The translations under genes were made by a program, and so were the position numbers. Shown here piece by piece: positions 11,087 through 20,483 of a stretch of DNA of 64,000 nt. The DNA lies in assembly GCA_019417465.1 (NCBI GenBank), contig DXVF01000004.1, forward strand, positions 73,155-137,154, in the 5' to 3' direction. Positions within the stretch are counted from its first letter, which is position 1. Every line of letters starts with the position of its first letter. The DNA is from Clostridiales bacterium (GTDB lineage Bacteria > Bacillota > Clostridia > TANB77 > CAG-508). The notes under the pieces are model-generated. The model was not told the origin of the DNA, searched no databases, and saw only the letters and a list, made by a program, of their open reading frames with translations.

Positions 11087-11836
11087 ATGAAGGATTCTTT
11101 ACAGAAAAAATTATTTGATTTAGATTTGGTTATTTTTGATCTCGATGGTACTTTAATTGATTCAAATGGTACACATAATTATTTGGATATTGAATTGGTG
11201 CGCTCACTTGGAGATAATAAAAGTTCAGAAGAAATTTTACAAGAAAGAGATGAATTTATTAAGAATAATAATACAGGTGACATATACTTAAATTATTGTG
11301 ATTATTTAAGAACAAAATATAATTCTGTTTTATCAGCAAAAGAAATTCTACAATTTCGAAGAAATCTATCAAAAAAAATTTCAAAAGATATTAAATATAA
11401 AACTGATGCAGACAAAATTATAAAATATTTAAAAAATCAAAATATAAAATTAGCTTTAGCAACAGTTTCAAGAAGAGAAACAATAGATATTTATATTAAT
11501 GAAAATGAAAATATCAAAAATAAATGTAATATTAAAGATTATTTTGATCTAATAGTAACTAAAGATGATGTAAAATTAAAAAAACCTAATCCAGAAGTTT
11601 ATAATAAAATAATTGAAAATTTCCAAATTAAAGATTTATCAAGATGTGTTGTTGTAGAGGATTCATTAACAGGCGTTCTTGCGGCGAAAAATGCCAATCT
11701 CGATGTTATAGTTATTTATGATAAATATTCTGACAAAGATAGAGAAAAAATAAATGAACTTGCAGATTTTAAAATCTCTGATTATAAAGAGTTAATAAAT
11801 TTGTTTGAAGAAAGTAAAAAGAGAGGAGAAAACTAA
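11087..11836 (+). CDS. HAD-superfamily phosphatase/phosphomutase-like
   Basis: 249 residues. Motif I LVIFDLDGTLID (nucleophile Asp), motif II LALATVSRR (Ser/Thr region), motif III Lys in KLKKPNPEVY and motif IV VVVEDSLTGVLAAKNA place it with beta-phosphoglucomutase-like HAD hydrolases acting on small phosphorylated metabolites. First gene of a closely spaced run up to 17.9 kb, so likely a step in the same pathway. AGGAGG precedes ATG 11087. Stop TAA at 11836 is one base before the next start. Substrate unknown. Confidence 0.88.
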   Translation: MKDSLQKKLFDLDLVIFDLDGTLIDSNGTHNYLDIELVRSLGDNKSSEEILQERDEFIKNNNTGDIYLNYCDYLRTKYNSVLSAKEILQFRRNLSKKISKDIKYKTDADKIIKYLKNQNIKLALATVSRRETIDIYINENENIKNKCNIKDYFDLIVTKDDVKLKKPNPEVYNKIIENFQIKDLSRCVVVEDSLTGVLAAKNANLDVIVIYDKYSDKDREKINELADFKISDYKELINLFEESKKRGEN

Positions 11837-11837
11837 A

Positions 11838-12827
11838 ATGAGTTCACCATGTGTATTTAGAAAAAGAGAAAATAGTAATTATTTGGCATTTATTGAGATA
11901 ACAAACTCATGTAATATGAGATGTAAACATTGTATGAATTGGTCTGTTGAAAATTCAAATGAAGGATTTGAAAAAGAAAAAATACAAAATTTAATAAAAG
12001 ATCTTTATGAAAATAATATAGAGGAAATATATATATCAGGAGGAGAACCTTTATTATATCCATATATTGATGATGCAATTTTATATGCAAATTCATTAGG
12101 AATTAAAGTAACTCTTGCAACTAATGCTTTTGAAGTTCCAAACCATTTAGAAGCAATAAAAAAAGGTGTGCAATTAGTATCAATTAGCTTAGATGGTATA
12201 AGAGAAACACATGATAATTTTAGAGGTGTTTCAGGTGCGTTTGATAATTGTGTGAAAGTATTTAAATTATTAAAAGAAAATAATGTGAAAACAAGAATAA
12301 GTGCTATGATTTGGAAAGAAAATATTGAACAATTAGAAGAAATGATTTCTCTTGCAAAATTGTGTGGAGTTTCTAAGGTTAATTTAGCATTTTTAATACC
12401 AGAAGGAAGAGCAAAAAATGATGATACTATTAAATTACCTATTGAAAGATATAAGGAAATGGTAGATAAAGTAGATGAATTAAGAAAAAAATATAAATCA
12501 GAAGATTTTGATATAGAAATTAGGAGAAATAATTTACTAGATGTAAACAGCTTAGATTGTCCTGGAGGAAAAAATTTAATACATATAAATGTAAATGGAA
12601 AAGTATCACCTTGTTCTTGGATTGCTAAATTAGATAAAGATGATGAATTTTCTGCATATTGGCCAGAATATAGTATCAAAGAATGTATAGACAAATTTAA
12701 TAATTTTAATAAAGTAGTTGAGCTAAGAAAAGATAAATATGGATATTGTGGATGTATTGCTTTATCTAAAATTTATAATGGAAAATTTACTGATGCGGAT
12801 CCATTAAATAGTTTTTTGGAGATGTAG
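11838..12827 (+). CDS. Radical SAM enzyme with C-terminal auxiliary cysteines
   Basis: 329 residues from ATG 11838 behind GAGGAG. The CNMRCKHC motif (CxxxCxxC) binds the SAM-cleaving 4Fe-4S cluster; YISGGEPLLYP is the GGEP SAM-binding motif; SISLDGIRETHD follows. The C-terminal region has Cys in LDCPGGKN, SPCSW and YCGCI, a shortened SPASM-like set for an auxiliary cluster, as in enzymes acting on peptides or sugars. It abuts the SDR gene (TAG then ATG with no gap), indicating translational coupling. Substrate not predictable. Confidence 0.9.
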   Translation: MSSPCVFRKRENSNYLAFIEITNSCNMRCKHCMNWSVENSNEGFEKEKIQNLIKDLYENNIEEIYISGGEPLLYPYIDDAILYANSLGIKVTLATNAFEVPNHLEAIKKGVQLVSISLDGIRETHDNFRGVSGAFDNCVKVFKLLKENNVKTRISAMIWKENIEQLEEMISLAKLCGVSKVNLAFLIPEGRAKNDDTIKLPIERYKEMVDKVDELRKKYKSEDFDIEIRRNNLLDVNSLDCPGGKNLIHINVNGKVSPCSWIAKLDKDDEFSAYWPEYSIKECIDKFNNFNKVVELRKDKYGYCGCIALSKIYNGKFTDADPLNSFLEM

Positions 12828-13572
12828 ATGAATATGAGTAAATATGTAATAGTAACAGGTGTATCATCTGGAATAGGTGAATGTATAGCTGATTGTTTTA
12901 TAGAAGAAGGAATATATGTTTTTGGAATTGATGAAAATATACCTAAAAATAGTAAAATAGAATTTTTAAATTGTGATATTAGAGATGAAGAAAAAATAAT
13001 TAATATAATTAATAGCATCAAAGAAAAAACAGATAGTATTGATTGTTTAATAAATTGTGCTGGAATATTTTGCGATAAACGGAAGAGATTTAATTGAAAA
13101 TCTTTCAAAAGAAGAATGGCAAAATGTTATTGATGTTAATTTAACAGGTACATTTTTGATAACAAAGTATACTATACCATTATTAAAAAAATCTAGTAAT
13201 GGAAATATAATAAATTTTAGTTCAGAACAAGTAGTTTTACCACAAATTAAAGGTGCACCATATGCAATAACTAAAGCTGGAATTGAAATGTTTTCTAAAA
13301 TACTTGCATTAGAGCTAATGGAAAATAAAATTAGAGTTAATACTATAGCATTAGCATCTGTAAAAACTAATTTCTTGAAAAGATATAAAAAAGATGACAA
13401 TATAATAAATGAAATGATGGAAAAAACTGATAAAAAAATGCCTTTTGGAATTATAAAGCCAAAGGATGTATATGAATTAGTTAAGTATTTAATAAAAGAG
13501 GATAGTAAAATAACAGGTCAAACTATTCTTATGGATAGTGGAGTTATACTGGCTGTTAATAGGAAAAAATAG
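12828..13572 (+). CDS. Short-chain dehydrogenase/reductase, read through one +1 site
   Basis: NAD(P)-dependent oxidoreductase. GVSSGIGECIA is the TGxxxGIG cofactor loop, NCAGIF the NNAG-type strand, INFSSEQ the Ser, and YAITK the YxxxK catalytic pair. Conventional reading splits it at 13097; skipping C13080 of an in-frame CGG joins both halves (247 residues) as AGIFCDKGRDLIENLSKEEW with nothing lost. The second half alone would lack the cofactor loop, and the first half the catalytic Tyr. Starts directly after the radical SAM gene; likely oxidises or reduces the same pathway intermediate. Confidence 0.88.
13080..13083 (+). other. In-frame CGGA, +1 shift site in SDR
   Basis: AAA | C | GGA AGA GAT. 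Zero frame reads KRKRFN then stops; +1 joins the Rossmann half to the catalytic YxxxK half. Confidence 0.9.
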
Positions 13573-13581
13573 GAGGATTTT

Positions 13582-14769
13582 ATGAAGAAAATAGAATTTG
13601 ATATAAATAAAAATAACAAGCTACTTTTTCTTCCTGAATATAATAGATTTGCTTTAAATAAGATTGGTTCTGAAATAGAACAGGATCTTTATGATAATTC
13701 ATTAGTAAAATTAAGATTAGAAATTTCACATATATGTAATGGAAGATGTAAATATTGTTTAGTGTTTGGAAATAATGTGGAAAACTTTGAAACATTAGAT
13801 ATAAAAGAATTTTGGGAAGAATTTAGTAACAAAGATTGGTTTAAAAAATTAAAAAGCATATTTATTATTGGAGGAGAGCCATTACTTTTTTTCGAAGAAA
13901 TTAGTTTTATTTTAGATAATTTTAATGGAAGAGTTAGTTTTTCAACAAACGGAACTTTATTAACAGAAGAGATGGTTAAAAAGTTTTCAAAATCAAATGT
14001 TTCTGTATATATTTCATTAGATGGTCCAACTTTTGAAGATAATATTAATAGAGTTTATACAGATGGTAAATATATGTATCCAGATATTATGAAAGGAATA
14101 AATTTGCTACAACAATATAATGTTAAATTTGGAATATTTATGGTGGCAAATAAAGAAACAATACATAAAGCTAAAGATATGATTTTAGAATTAGATGAAA
14201 AGTATTCTCCATCTAGGATTGGATATAGTCTTCCTCATTGGGCATCAGATTATCAAAATGAAGATTTAGCAGAAGAGTTTAGAGATGTTTTAATTGAACT
14301 TTACAAGAATAGAAAAAAGATAAAAGCTGATATTCCACAAATAAGTTGGAGATTAAATCCATTAAGAGAAGGAAAAGTTAAAAGATTTTCATGTGGATTA
14401 CATACTACTCAAACAACTATTTTACCAGACAAATCTTTTGTTAGATGCTCAAAAATTGATAATATGAATGATAATTTGAAAGAAATAGTTACAAATGAAT
14501 TATTAGATAAAAATTCACCAATAGAACTAGCCAAAAACGAAACTTCTTGTTGCTCTAAATGTATTGCATTAGCTTGCTGTGGAGGAGGGTGCCCATTTGA
14601 TGGAATGAAAAGATTTAACTGTTTAACAGATAAAAGAGAATGTGTAATTACTCCAGCACTTATTGAATTTGCAATTAATGATATTGTAGATGCTTTCAGA
14701 AACGGAAAAATACAGTTAGAAGATGGTTTGATTGATCCAAAAATTATAGATGAAATATTATGGAGCTAA
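13582..14769 (+). CDS. Radical SAM/SPASM enzyme
   Basis: 395 residues. CNGRCKYC near residue 56 binds the SAM cluster; IIGGEPLLF is the GGEP motif. The C-terminal third carries a full SPASM/twitch cysteine set: FSCGLHTT, VRCSKID, SCCSKCIALACCGGGCPFDG and a late Cys in RECVI. SPASM proteins commonly modify peptides (RiPP maturases, anaerobic sulfatase activators) or act as dehydrogenases. No precursor peptide gene was seen nearby. RBS AGGAGG before ATG 13582; stop overlaps the upstream region of the next gene. Confidence 0.9.
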   Translation: MKKIEFDINKNNKLLFLPEYNRFALNKIGSEIEQDLYDNSLVKLRLEISHICNGRCKYCLVFGNNVENFETLDIKEFWEEFSNKDWFKKLKSIFIIGGEPLLFFEEISFILDNFNGRVSFSTNGTLLTEEMVKKFSKSNVSVYISLDGPTFEDNINRVYTDGKYMYPDIMKGINLLQQYNVKFGIFMVANKETIHKAKDMILELDEKYSPSRIGYSLPHWASDYQNEDLAEEFRDVLIELYKNRKKIKADIPQISWRLNPLREGKVKRFSCGLHTTQTTILPDKSFVRCSKIDNMNDNLKEIVTNELLDKNSPIELAKNETSCCSKCIALACCGGGCPFDGMKRFNCLTDKRECVITPALIEFAINDIVDAFRNGKIQLEDGLIDPKIIDEILWS

Positions 14770-14774
14770 TATTT

Positions 14775-15428
14775 ATGGAAATAGATAATATAAAAAAGAT
14801 TATGTTGGGACATTTTGCAGATGATATTGAATTAGTTATAATAACTCCACTGAAATCAACATATAGAAGATTAAAAGAAAGATTAGATATTAAAGAAATA
14901 TATGAAAATGCATTTTTTGAAAATTGTATTTTTAATATAAAAAAATTCAAAAAAGGAATTCTTATTTTATCTCCACAAGGTATTGCTTCAAAAGATATTG
15001 TTGAATTATTTGAAAATAAGAAGATTGTATTTTTTGGATTAGCAGGAAGTTTAAATTCCGAATTACCTATTGGTAGTTTTGTAGAGGTAGATACTGCGAT
15101 ATATCAAAATAATAGTTTTGAATTAACTACAACTAAAGATTTTAAAAAAGTAAAATGTGGATATTCTCCATGTTTGTTAGGAGAGATTGCTGAAGAGCAT
15201 TGTAAAAATGCAAGAAATCAAAATTGTAATGTTGTTGATATGGAAGTTGCGGTTTGCACTAAAACTGCAATAGAAAATAATAATCAATTCTTAGCTTTAT
15301 TACTGATTTCTGATATTCCAGGAATAATTAGTTTTTGGGAAGTACCAGAAGATATGAAAATAAAATTTACAGAAGAAAGAAGAAATGCAATAGATAAAAT
15401 AATTAATTATATTAATGTTTTAATATGA
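14775..15428 (+). CDS. Nucleoside phosphorylase / MTA-SAH nucleosidase-like protein
   Basis: 217 residues from ATG 14775 (GGAG about 10 bases upstream, overlapping the previous stop). FFGLAGSLNSELPIGSFVEVDTA matches the G-x-GS-L and P-x-GD-x-V region of the PNP/UDP phosphorylase fold; NVVDMEVAVCTKTA is the V-x-DME-x-A ribose-binding segment; LLISDIPG the late S/T-D region. Such enzymes cleave nucleosides such as methylthioadenosine or S-adenosylhomocysteine. With three radical SAM enzymes beside it, removal of SAM-derived products or formation of a ribosyl intermediate are both plausible. Confidence 0.8.
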   Translation: MEIDNIKKIMLGHFADDIELVIITPLKSTYRRLKERLDIKEIYENAFFENCIFNIKKFKKGILILSPQGIASKDIVELFENKKIVFFGLAGSLNSELPIGSFVEVDTAIYQNNSFELTTTKDFKKVKCGYSPCLLGEIAEEHCKNARNQNCNVVDMEVAVCTKTAIENNNQFLALLLISDIPGIISFWEVPEDMKIKFTEERRNAIDKIINYINVLI

Positions 15429-15444
15429 AAGGAATGAAGTAAAA

Positions 15445-16341
15445 ATGGATGAAGAAATACTTATTAAATATATTGAAACAACCAGTAAATGTAATTATTC
15501 TTGCCCAATATGTGTTCAAAGAACAAGAAATTGCCATATGGATATGAATGATTTTTATTCAATTATTGACAATAATTTGGACTTGTTCTATAAAAAAGCT
15601 ATATGGATGGATTTTAATGGAGAGCCTTTAGTAGATCCATATTTTTTTGATAGAATAAAATATATGCATAGTAAAGGGATTAATACAAGGATTTCTACAA
15701 ATGGAGCATTACTTAATGAAGAAAATAGAATGAAAATGGTAAATTCAGGTATAAGTTATGTTGTAGTATCAATAGGAACTTTAAATCCAGAATTATATAA
15801 GCAAATAAGAGGGGTAGATAATTTATCAAATGTTTTAAACAATTTGATAGAATTAAAAAAATGTATTGATAAAGTTGGAGCTAAGACAGAGCTTCAAGCA
15901 GTTATGATTGACACAGGAGAAAGTTTAAATAGAGATGAATTTATAAAATATTTTCATAAATTAGGAATCAATGTAGCATTTCATAATTTTACTAATAGAT
16001 CTAAAAGTATAGAAATGGATATAAACCCAAAAGATAGAGATTTTTCTAAATATACAAGAGGAGAATGTAAAGGATTAAAGAGTAATATAATAATACTTAG
16101 TAATTGTGAAGTGGTTAATTGTTGTTGTGACCTTTTAGCACAAAATTCATTAGGAAATTTAAGAGATTATGATTATTCTGTAAAAAAATTAGTAGAAAAT
16201 GGTAAATTAGATAAAATTATTTCTAATCTAAAAAATCATATATATAATGGTGCCTGTAAAAATTGTTCCGACTGGATATATTATCAAGAAGGTGCAGATG
16301 AAGAATATGTAACAGTTTACCCTGTAAAAAAGGATGTGTAA
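15445..16341 (+). CDS. Radical SAM enzyme, SPASM-type
   Basis: 298 residues. CNYSCPIC near residue 15 (CxxxCxxC), then WMDFNGEPLVDP, a degenerate GGEP motif as in SPASM sugar-type enzymes, and ISTNGALL. Later Cys in GECKG, NCEVVNCCCD and ACKNC can bind an auxiliary cluster. GAATG/AAGGAATG-type RBS. Third radical SAM gene in under 5 kb, sharing little sequence with the other two, so the three probably catalyse different steps rather than being recent duplicates. Confidence 0.88.
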   Translation: MDEEILIKYIETTSKCNYSCPICVQRTRNCHMDMNDFYSIIDNNLDLFYKKAIWMDFNGEPLVDPYFFDRIKYMHSKGINTRISTNGALLNEENRMKMVNSGISYVVVSIGTLNPELYKQIRGVDNLSNVLNNLIELKKCIDKVGAKTELQAVMIDTGESLNRDEFIKYFHKLGINVAFHNFTNRSKSIEMDINPKDRDFSKYTRGECKGLKSNIIILSNCEVVNCCCDLLAQNSLGNLRDYDYSVKKLVENGKLDKIISNLKNHIYNGACKNCSDWIYYQEGADEEYVTVYPVKKDV

Positions 16342-16344
16342 TAA

Positions 16345-17295
16345 ATGGATAATAATATAAGATTTATTGTTTTAGGAGATTTAATTGCTGATTTATACTA
16401 TTATGGTACTAAATTAATTGGAATAGATGGAGGAAGTTCAAGATTTAATGTTATAGCTAATCTAGCAAATATGAATTGTAATACAGTAGCTATAGGTGGT
16501 TGTGGTAGTGATAAATTTGGAAAAACGGTATTAAAAAGATATTCAAAATTGGGAGTGGATGTCTCTAGAATAAAATTTAAAGATAGACCTATTAGAGCAT
16601 ACAATTTAAGTATTGATCAGGCAATGTTACCAAAACTTAGTTATGAATGTAGTAAAATATCTCCAGTTACTTATCAAAATACATGGTATGAAGATAGTTT
16701 AGAAGAACTTGAATATTATAAGAGTCAAGTAAATCCAAATGATGTCATAGTTTTAGATAAATTAGATACTTTTTCACTTAATATTATTGATAATGTTGAA
16801 TGTCATAAGGTTCTTGATATTGGACATTCAAATAGATTAGAAAAATTAAATGATGAACATATTACAGCATTAAGGAAAAAAATTTCAATATTACAATTAA
16901 ATGAGAGAGTAATACCATATTTGATGCAAAGATTTAAATATAGTGATATAAAAGATATATACAGTTTATTTCAACCAAAACTTATGATTATAACGAGGGG
17001 AAGAGAAGGAGCTGATATTTTTTTTGAAAATAAAATAATACAAAAAAATCTTATAAATAGTACTAGAGAGATAGATCCAACAGGAGTAGGTGATGCTTTT
17101 TTCTCTGTTTTCATAAAAGAATATTTTAATAACTCAAGTGAAATTAATGAAGAATTTATACATAGAACATTTTCTCAAGCATCAAGTTTGACCGCAAATG
17201 TAGTAAGACATGTAGGTGCAAGAGGACATATTTATGAGAGAACATTGGATAAATTATCTTTAGAAAATGACGAATATGAAAGAGAACAAATATAA
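16345..17295 (+). CDS. PfkB/ribokinase-family carbohydrate kinase
   Basis: 316 residues. N-terminal LGDLIADLYYYGT and IDGGSSRFNVIANLA are the substrate-binding and glycine-rich regions, and DPTGVGDAFFSVFI near residue 250 is the PfkB signature 2 with catalytic Asp. The substrate is a sugar, nucleoside or sugar phosphate (ribokinase, adenosine kinase or RfaE/HldE-like). Overlap-like spacing (3 bases) to the previous gene argues for one operon. Combined with HAD and histidine phosphatases it suggests a phosphosugar intermediate. Confidence 0.9.
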   Translation: MDNNIRFIVLGDLIADLYYYGTKLIGIDGGSSRFNVIANLANMNCNTVAIGGCGSDKFGKTVLKRYSKLGVDVSRIKFKDRPIRAYNLSIDQAMLPKLSYECSKISPVTYQNTWYEDSLEELEYYKSQVNPNDVIVLDKLDTFSLNIIDNVECHKVLDIGHSNRLEKLNDEHITALRKKISILQLNERVIPYLMQRFKYSDIKDIYSLFQPKLMIITRGREGADIFFENKIIQKNLINSTREIDPTGVGDAFFSVFIKEYFNNSSEINEEFIHRTFSQASSLTANVVRHVGARGHIYERTLDKLSLENDEYEREQI

Positions 17296-17337
17296 ATTGT
17301 AAATTATATATATTTTAATAGAAAGTGTGTGGATGTT

Positions 17338-17916
17338 ATGAAAATTTATTTGACTAGGCATGGAGAGACTGATTGGAATATAAAGCATAGTAATCAACAA
17401 ATAAATGATACTGCTAATAATCTTCCTGTTACAGATGATGATTTTATAGATATTAATAGTACTGGAATACAACAAGCTAATAAATTGGCTAAAAAATTAA
17501 AAAGTGTTAGTATAGATTTAATTATATGTTCGCCATTGCCTAGAGCAAAACAAACAGCTGAAATTATAGTAAATGGCAGAGATATACCAATAATTTTTGA
17601 TAAAAGTATTTCTGTAAGAGAATTTGGTGAACATAAAGGTAAAGTGGCAGATGTAGATTTTGATTTTACTCACGGATTTTGGAGTTATAAGGCTAATATA
17701 AAATATAAACAAGCAGAAAATATTAGAGATTTTTTTAAAAGAGTATATTCATTTTTAGACAAAATAAAAGAAGAATATAGAGATAAGAATGTTTTAATAG
17801 TAACTCATGGAAGTATTGGTATACCAATATATTGTTATTTTAATGGGATTCCAGAGGATGATAATTTATTAAAATATGTTCTTAAAAATTGTGATATTGC
17901 TATTTATGAATTATAA
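17338..17916 (+). CDS. Histidine phosphatase (phosphoglycerate mutase superfamily)
   Basis: 192 residues from ATG 17338 (a GTG three codons earlier is possible). TRHGETDWN holds the phospho-accepting His; SPLPRAKQTAEII and VREFGEHKGK follow; TYHGS-type VTHGSIGI holds the second His. Acts as a small-molecule phosphatase. Last gene of the island operon; the next 100 bases have no strong terminator and lead into decayed genes. Confidence 0.9.
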   Translation: MKIYLTRHGETDWNIKHSNQQINDTANNLPVTDDDFIDINSTGIQQANKLAKKLKSVSIDLIICSPLPRAKQTAEIIVNGRDIPIIFDKSISVREFGEHKGKVADVDFDFTHGFWSYKANIKYKQAENIRDFFKRVYSFLDKIKEEYRDKNVLIVTHGSIGIPIYCYFNGIPEDDNLLKYVLKNCDIAIYEL

Positions 17917-18034
17917 TTTTAATATAGCGAAAAGAATTTTTTTATTTATCGAAATGTTATAGTGTTATAAACAATTATAGAAAAATTAAATTAAATCTCA
18001 GCGACAAATTACAATTTATAAGGAGGATTAAATT

Positions 18035-18401
18035 ATGGGATTATTTTATAAAAATTAATGTTGAAAGATTAATTAATTGGAATGAGCCAAATGGAGAAGG
18101 ATGTATCGTATCTAATAAAATAACAAAAGAAGGATTTAAAGTAGGATATATGGATAGAGTAGAACCGAGTCCAGTTTTTCCGGATAGTGGATGGCGATTT
18201 ATGGCTGGTAATGAGGATGAAAAATATATGAATAACCCTAATAATCATAACATATTTGCAATTAATACAATTTGTAATTATGATAGAGATATTATTCCAT
18301 ATCTACATTCAGATATTGGAAGTAGTTATATAAGAGTAGATGAAAATAAATTTGAAATTGATGATGGTAGTAAAGAAATATTAGTACAAAAGCAGAAGTA
18401 A
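18035..18401 (+). pseudogene. DUF2185-type (immunity-like) protein, frameshifted
   Basis: Starts MGLFYK behind AGGAGG at 18035, then an extra A in a five-A run (18051-18054) breaks the frame. The remaining frame reads INVERLINWNEPNGEG, CIVSNKITKEGFKVGYM, DSGWRFMAGNEDEKYMNNP and ANYD-like CNYDRDIIPYL, the DUF2185 pattern found among immunity proteins of polymorphic toxin systems. The lesion is a homopolymer indel, not the CGG type. Confidence 0.7.
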
Positions 18402-18447
18402 TCATAGCAACAACTTACATGTAAGGAAGTTTATAATTAATCTACAT

Positions 18448-18669
18448 TATAGCGAAATGCAAAATCTTGATAGTATTACAGATATTAGTGACGATTGGAA
18501 ATAAAATCAGAATGGCGTTTATACAATGGATTTGTCAATATATATAAAAGAAGATAAAATAATCGTATACCTGAATGGTTATCAAGTTGAGGATGATATG
18601 ATTAATGAATATAAAGATTTATTATGGAAGTTAGTAAAAGATGCACAAACAGAATTAAAGCAGAAGTGA
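18448..18669 (+). pseudogene. Remnant of an unidentified gene with in-frame TAA
   Basis: One frame runs YSEMQNLDSITDISDDWK, a TAA, then NQNGVYTMDLSIYIKEDK to QTELKQK. The stop in the middle and lack of an RBS indicate decay. Family not recognised. Confidence 0.45.
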
Positions 18670-18763
18670 TAATAGTGATGTATATTATACATACAAAAGG
18701 TAAATATGATATTATAGAACAAGATGAAAATAGAAAAACTTATAGAGAGCAAGAGAGGTAAAA

Positions 18764-19201
18764 ATGTATAAAACAATAGTAAAATATAAATATATGAACG
18801 ACAAAACAACTTTAAAAGTTGTAATCCCAATCTTTATTTGGATAATTATATTTTTTGTTATTTTCTTTTTGTTTACAAAAGGAATATGGTGGATGGGGCC
18901 AATTATGGTTTTAGATTTTTTGTGTTGTATACCAATTTTTATATTTGGATTGAAAGTAAAAAGAGATTTACCATATACAGAGAAAATGGTATGTTTTGAA
19001 TTTAAAGATAATTTGCTATATGCAAACGATATATTGATATTTAGTGTAAGTTATAAGGAAAAGAATAAAAGAATAAAATTAAAATCTGAAAGAGGATGTG
19101 GATATATTGAAGAACCATATAAAGATGGATTTGTTACCTTTTTAAAAAGTAATGGGATTTTGAAAAGTAATGGGATTACAATTGGGTTCAATAATAAATA
19201 A
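18764..19201 (+). CDS. Small membrane protein, unknown
   Basis: 145 residues with two adjacent hydrophobic helices (about 22-42 and 45-68) and a cytoplasmic-type C-terminal beta-rich part. AGAGAGG precedes the ATG. It lies in a stretch of decayed genes and the C-terminus contains a short duplicated phrase (LKSNGI twice), so it may itself be truncated. Topology resembles bacterial PH-domain membrane proteins such as its neighbour. No functional assignment. Confidence 0.5.
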   Translation: MYKTIVKYKYMNDKTTLKVVIPIFIWIIIFFVIFFLFTKGIWWMGPIMVLDFLCCIPIFIFGLKVKRDLPYTEKMVCFEFKDNLLYANDILIFSVSYKEKNKRIKLKSERGCGYIEEPYKDGFVTFLKSNGILKSNGITIGFNNK

Positions 19202-19234
19202 TAACATAAGTATTAAAGATAAGAGGAGTATTTG

Positions 19235-19869
19235 ATGAAATTTAGAGCTTTAAAAATGCAAATTATTAAATATATAGAAAGCATAATATTCTTATTTGTT
19301 CTAATTATAATTATTTATAAATTTATTCGAAATTTTGAAATATTATTTGATTATAATTTTTATTATAATGAATTTACTTTGATTGGGAAAATAATAATGC
19401 CGATTTTTATGATATTTATAATGTATATTATGATTTTTGCAATTGAATATAGTATAGTTATAATCATTAAATTTACAAATTCTTATATAAAAATAACGAA
19501 TGATTATATAGAATAAATGTTGTAAATGTAATAAATTCACAAAAGAAATTTCCACTAATAATTGAACCAACTTATAGTGCATCATACGGTTTTGGTAAGT
19601 ATCGTTATATGTCAAGAAGAGGGAGTTATGGAGCTTATATTGGTATATTAAAAAAAGCAAAATATAAAATAAAAATTAGTGATATAAAAAGAGTAGGCTA
19701 TTTGAAAGATTTTGGAATAAAAAATATATCATCATATCCTGTAGCAGATGATCCATTGAATATAGTAATTGAAACTAATAATAATAAATATTTTATTCCA
19801 TATAAACAATTTACCAAAAAGCAAATGGAAAAAATGTATGAAGAAATAAATAAAAGAAACAGAAAATAA
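19235..19869 (+). pseudogene. PH-domain-like membrane protein, frameshifted
   Basis: First part (19235-19516) has two membrane helices and ends NSYIKITNDYIE. Dropping back one base near 19514 leads into a frame reading INVVNVINSQKKFP through RVGYLKDFGIKN to KQMEKMYEEINKRN, typical of a PH-like domain after two helices. One missing base has split the gene. RBS AAGAGGAG before ATG 19235. The lesion is not CGG-linked. Confidence 0.5.
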
Positions 19870-20253
19870 GGATATTAGTGGTTATGGAATGGAATTAAAG
19901 AAAGATCAAAAAAACGAAGAAGCAGAGATAAAGTGTATTTGTGGAATTTTACAATCTATTGCAAGAATTACTTTTACAAAAGGCGAAGTATTTAGTGCTT
20001 ATGAATATTTATATACAGGACAAACACAAGGAATAGATACGGAAATGAAATCTAATATTACAGGATTCATTACGATTCCAGATAATAAATTAAATTCTAA
20101 AATACTCCAAATGTAACAGTAGATTTTGTAGAATTTATTGGAGCAACAAATTCAGAACTTATTGCTCTAAAAAACAAGGAATTAGATGTTAAAAGTTTAT
20201 ATGAAAAAATTGGATCTGATATAACAAATTATAATAGAGAATCAGTGATATAA
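19868..20253 (+). pseudogene. Suppressor-of-fused (SUFU) domain fragment
   Basis: Reads DISGYGMELKKDQKNEEAEI, ARITFTKGEVFSAYEYLY and, after a one-base deletion near 20098, VDFVEFIGATNSELIALKN and YEKIGSDITNYNRESV. This is the C-terminal SUFU pattern; the N-terminal half is missing. SUFU domains serve as immunity proteins in bacterial toxin systems. A second fragment lies at 55117-55263. Confidence 0.7.
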
Positions 20254-20310
20254 ATTACAATATTACTAAAGAAAAATTGTTTGTAATTATACTATAAAAT
20301 ATAAAAGAGA

Positions 20311-20345
20311 GAATGGAAGTCTTAAAGTACAAGATCCATTCTTTT
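20311..20345 (+). terminator. Intrinsic terminator after SUFU fragment
   Basis: GAATGGA...TCTT pairs with AAGATCCATTC, followed by TTTT. Confidence 0.6.
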
Positions 20346-20483
20346 ATTTATATTAATTATATATGTATTTTTATATTACAATCCATTTTAATTAAAATTA
20401 ATTTATAATTTATAATTTAGTAATGTTATCCTAAAAATAAATGAAAATAATATAAAAAATTAACTTTCATCGCACATCGCAAA

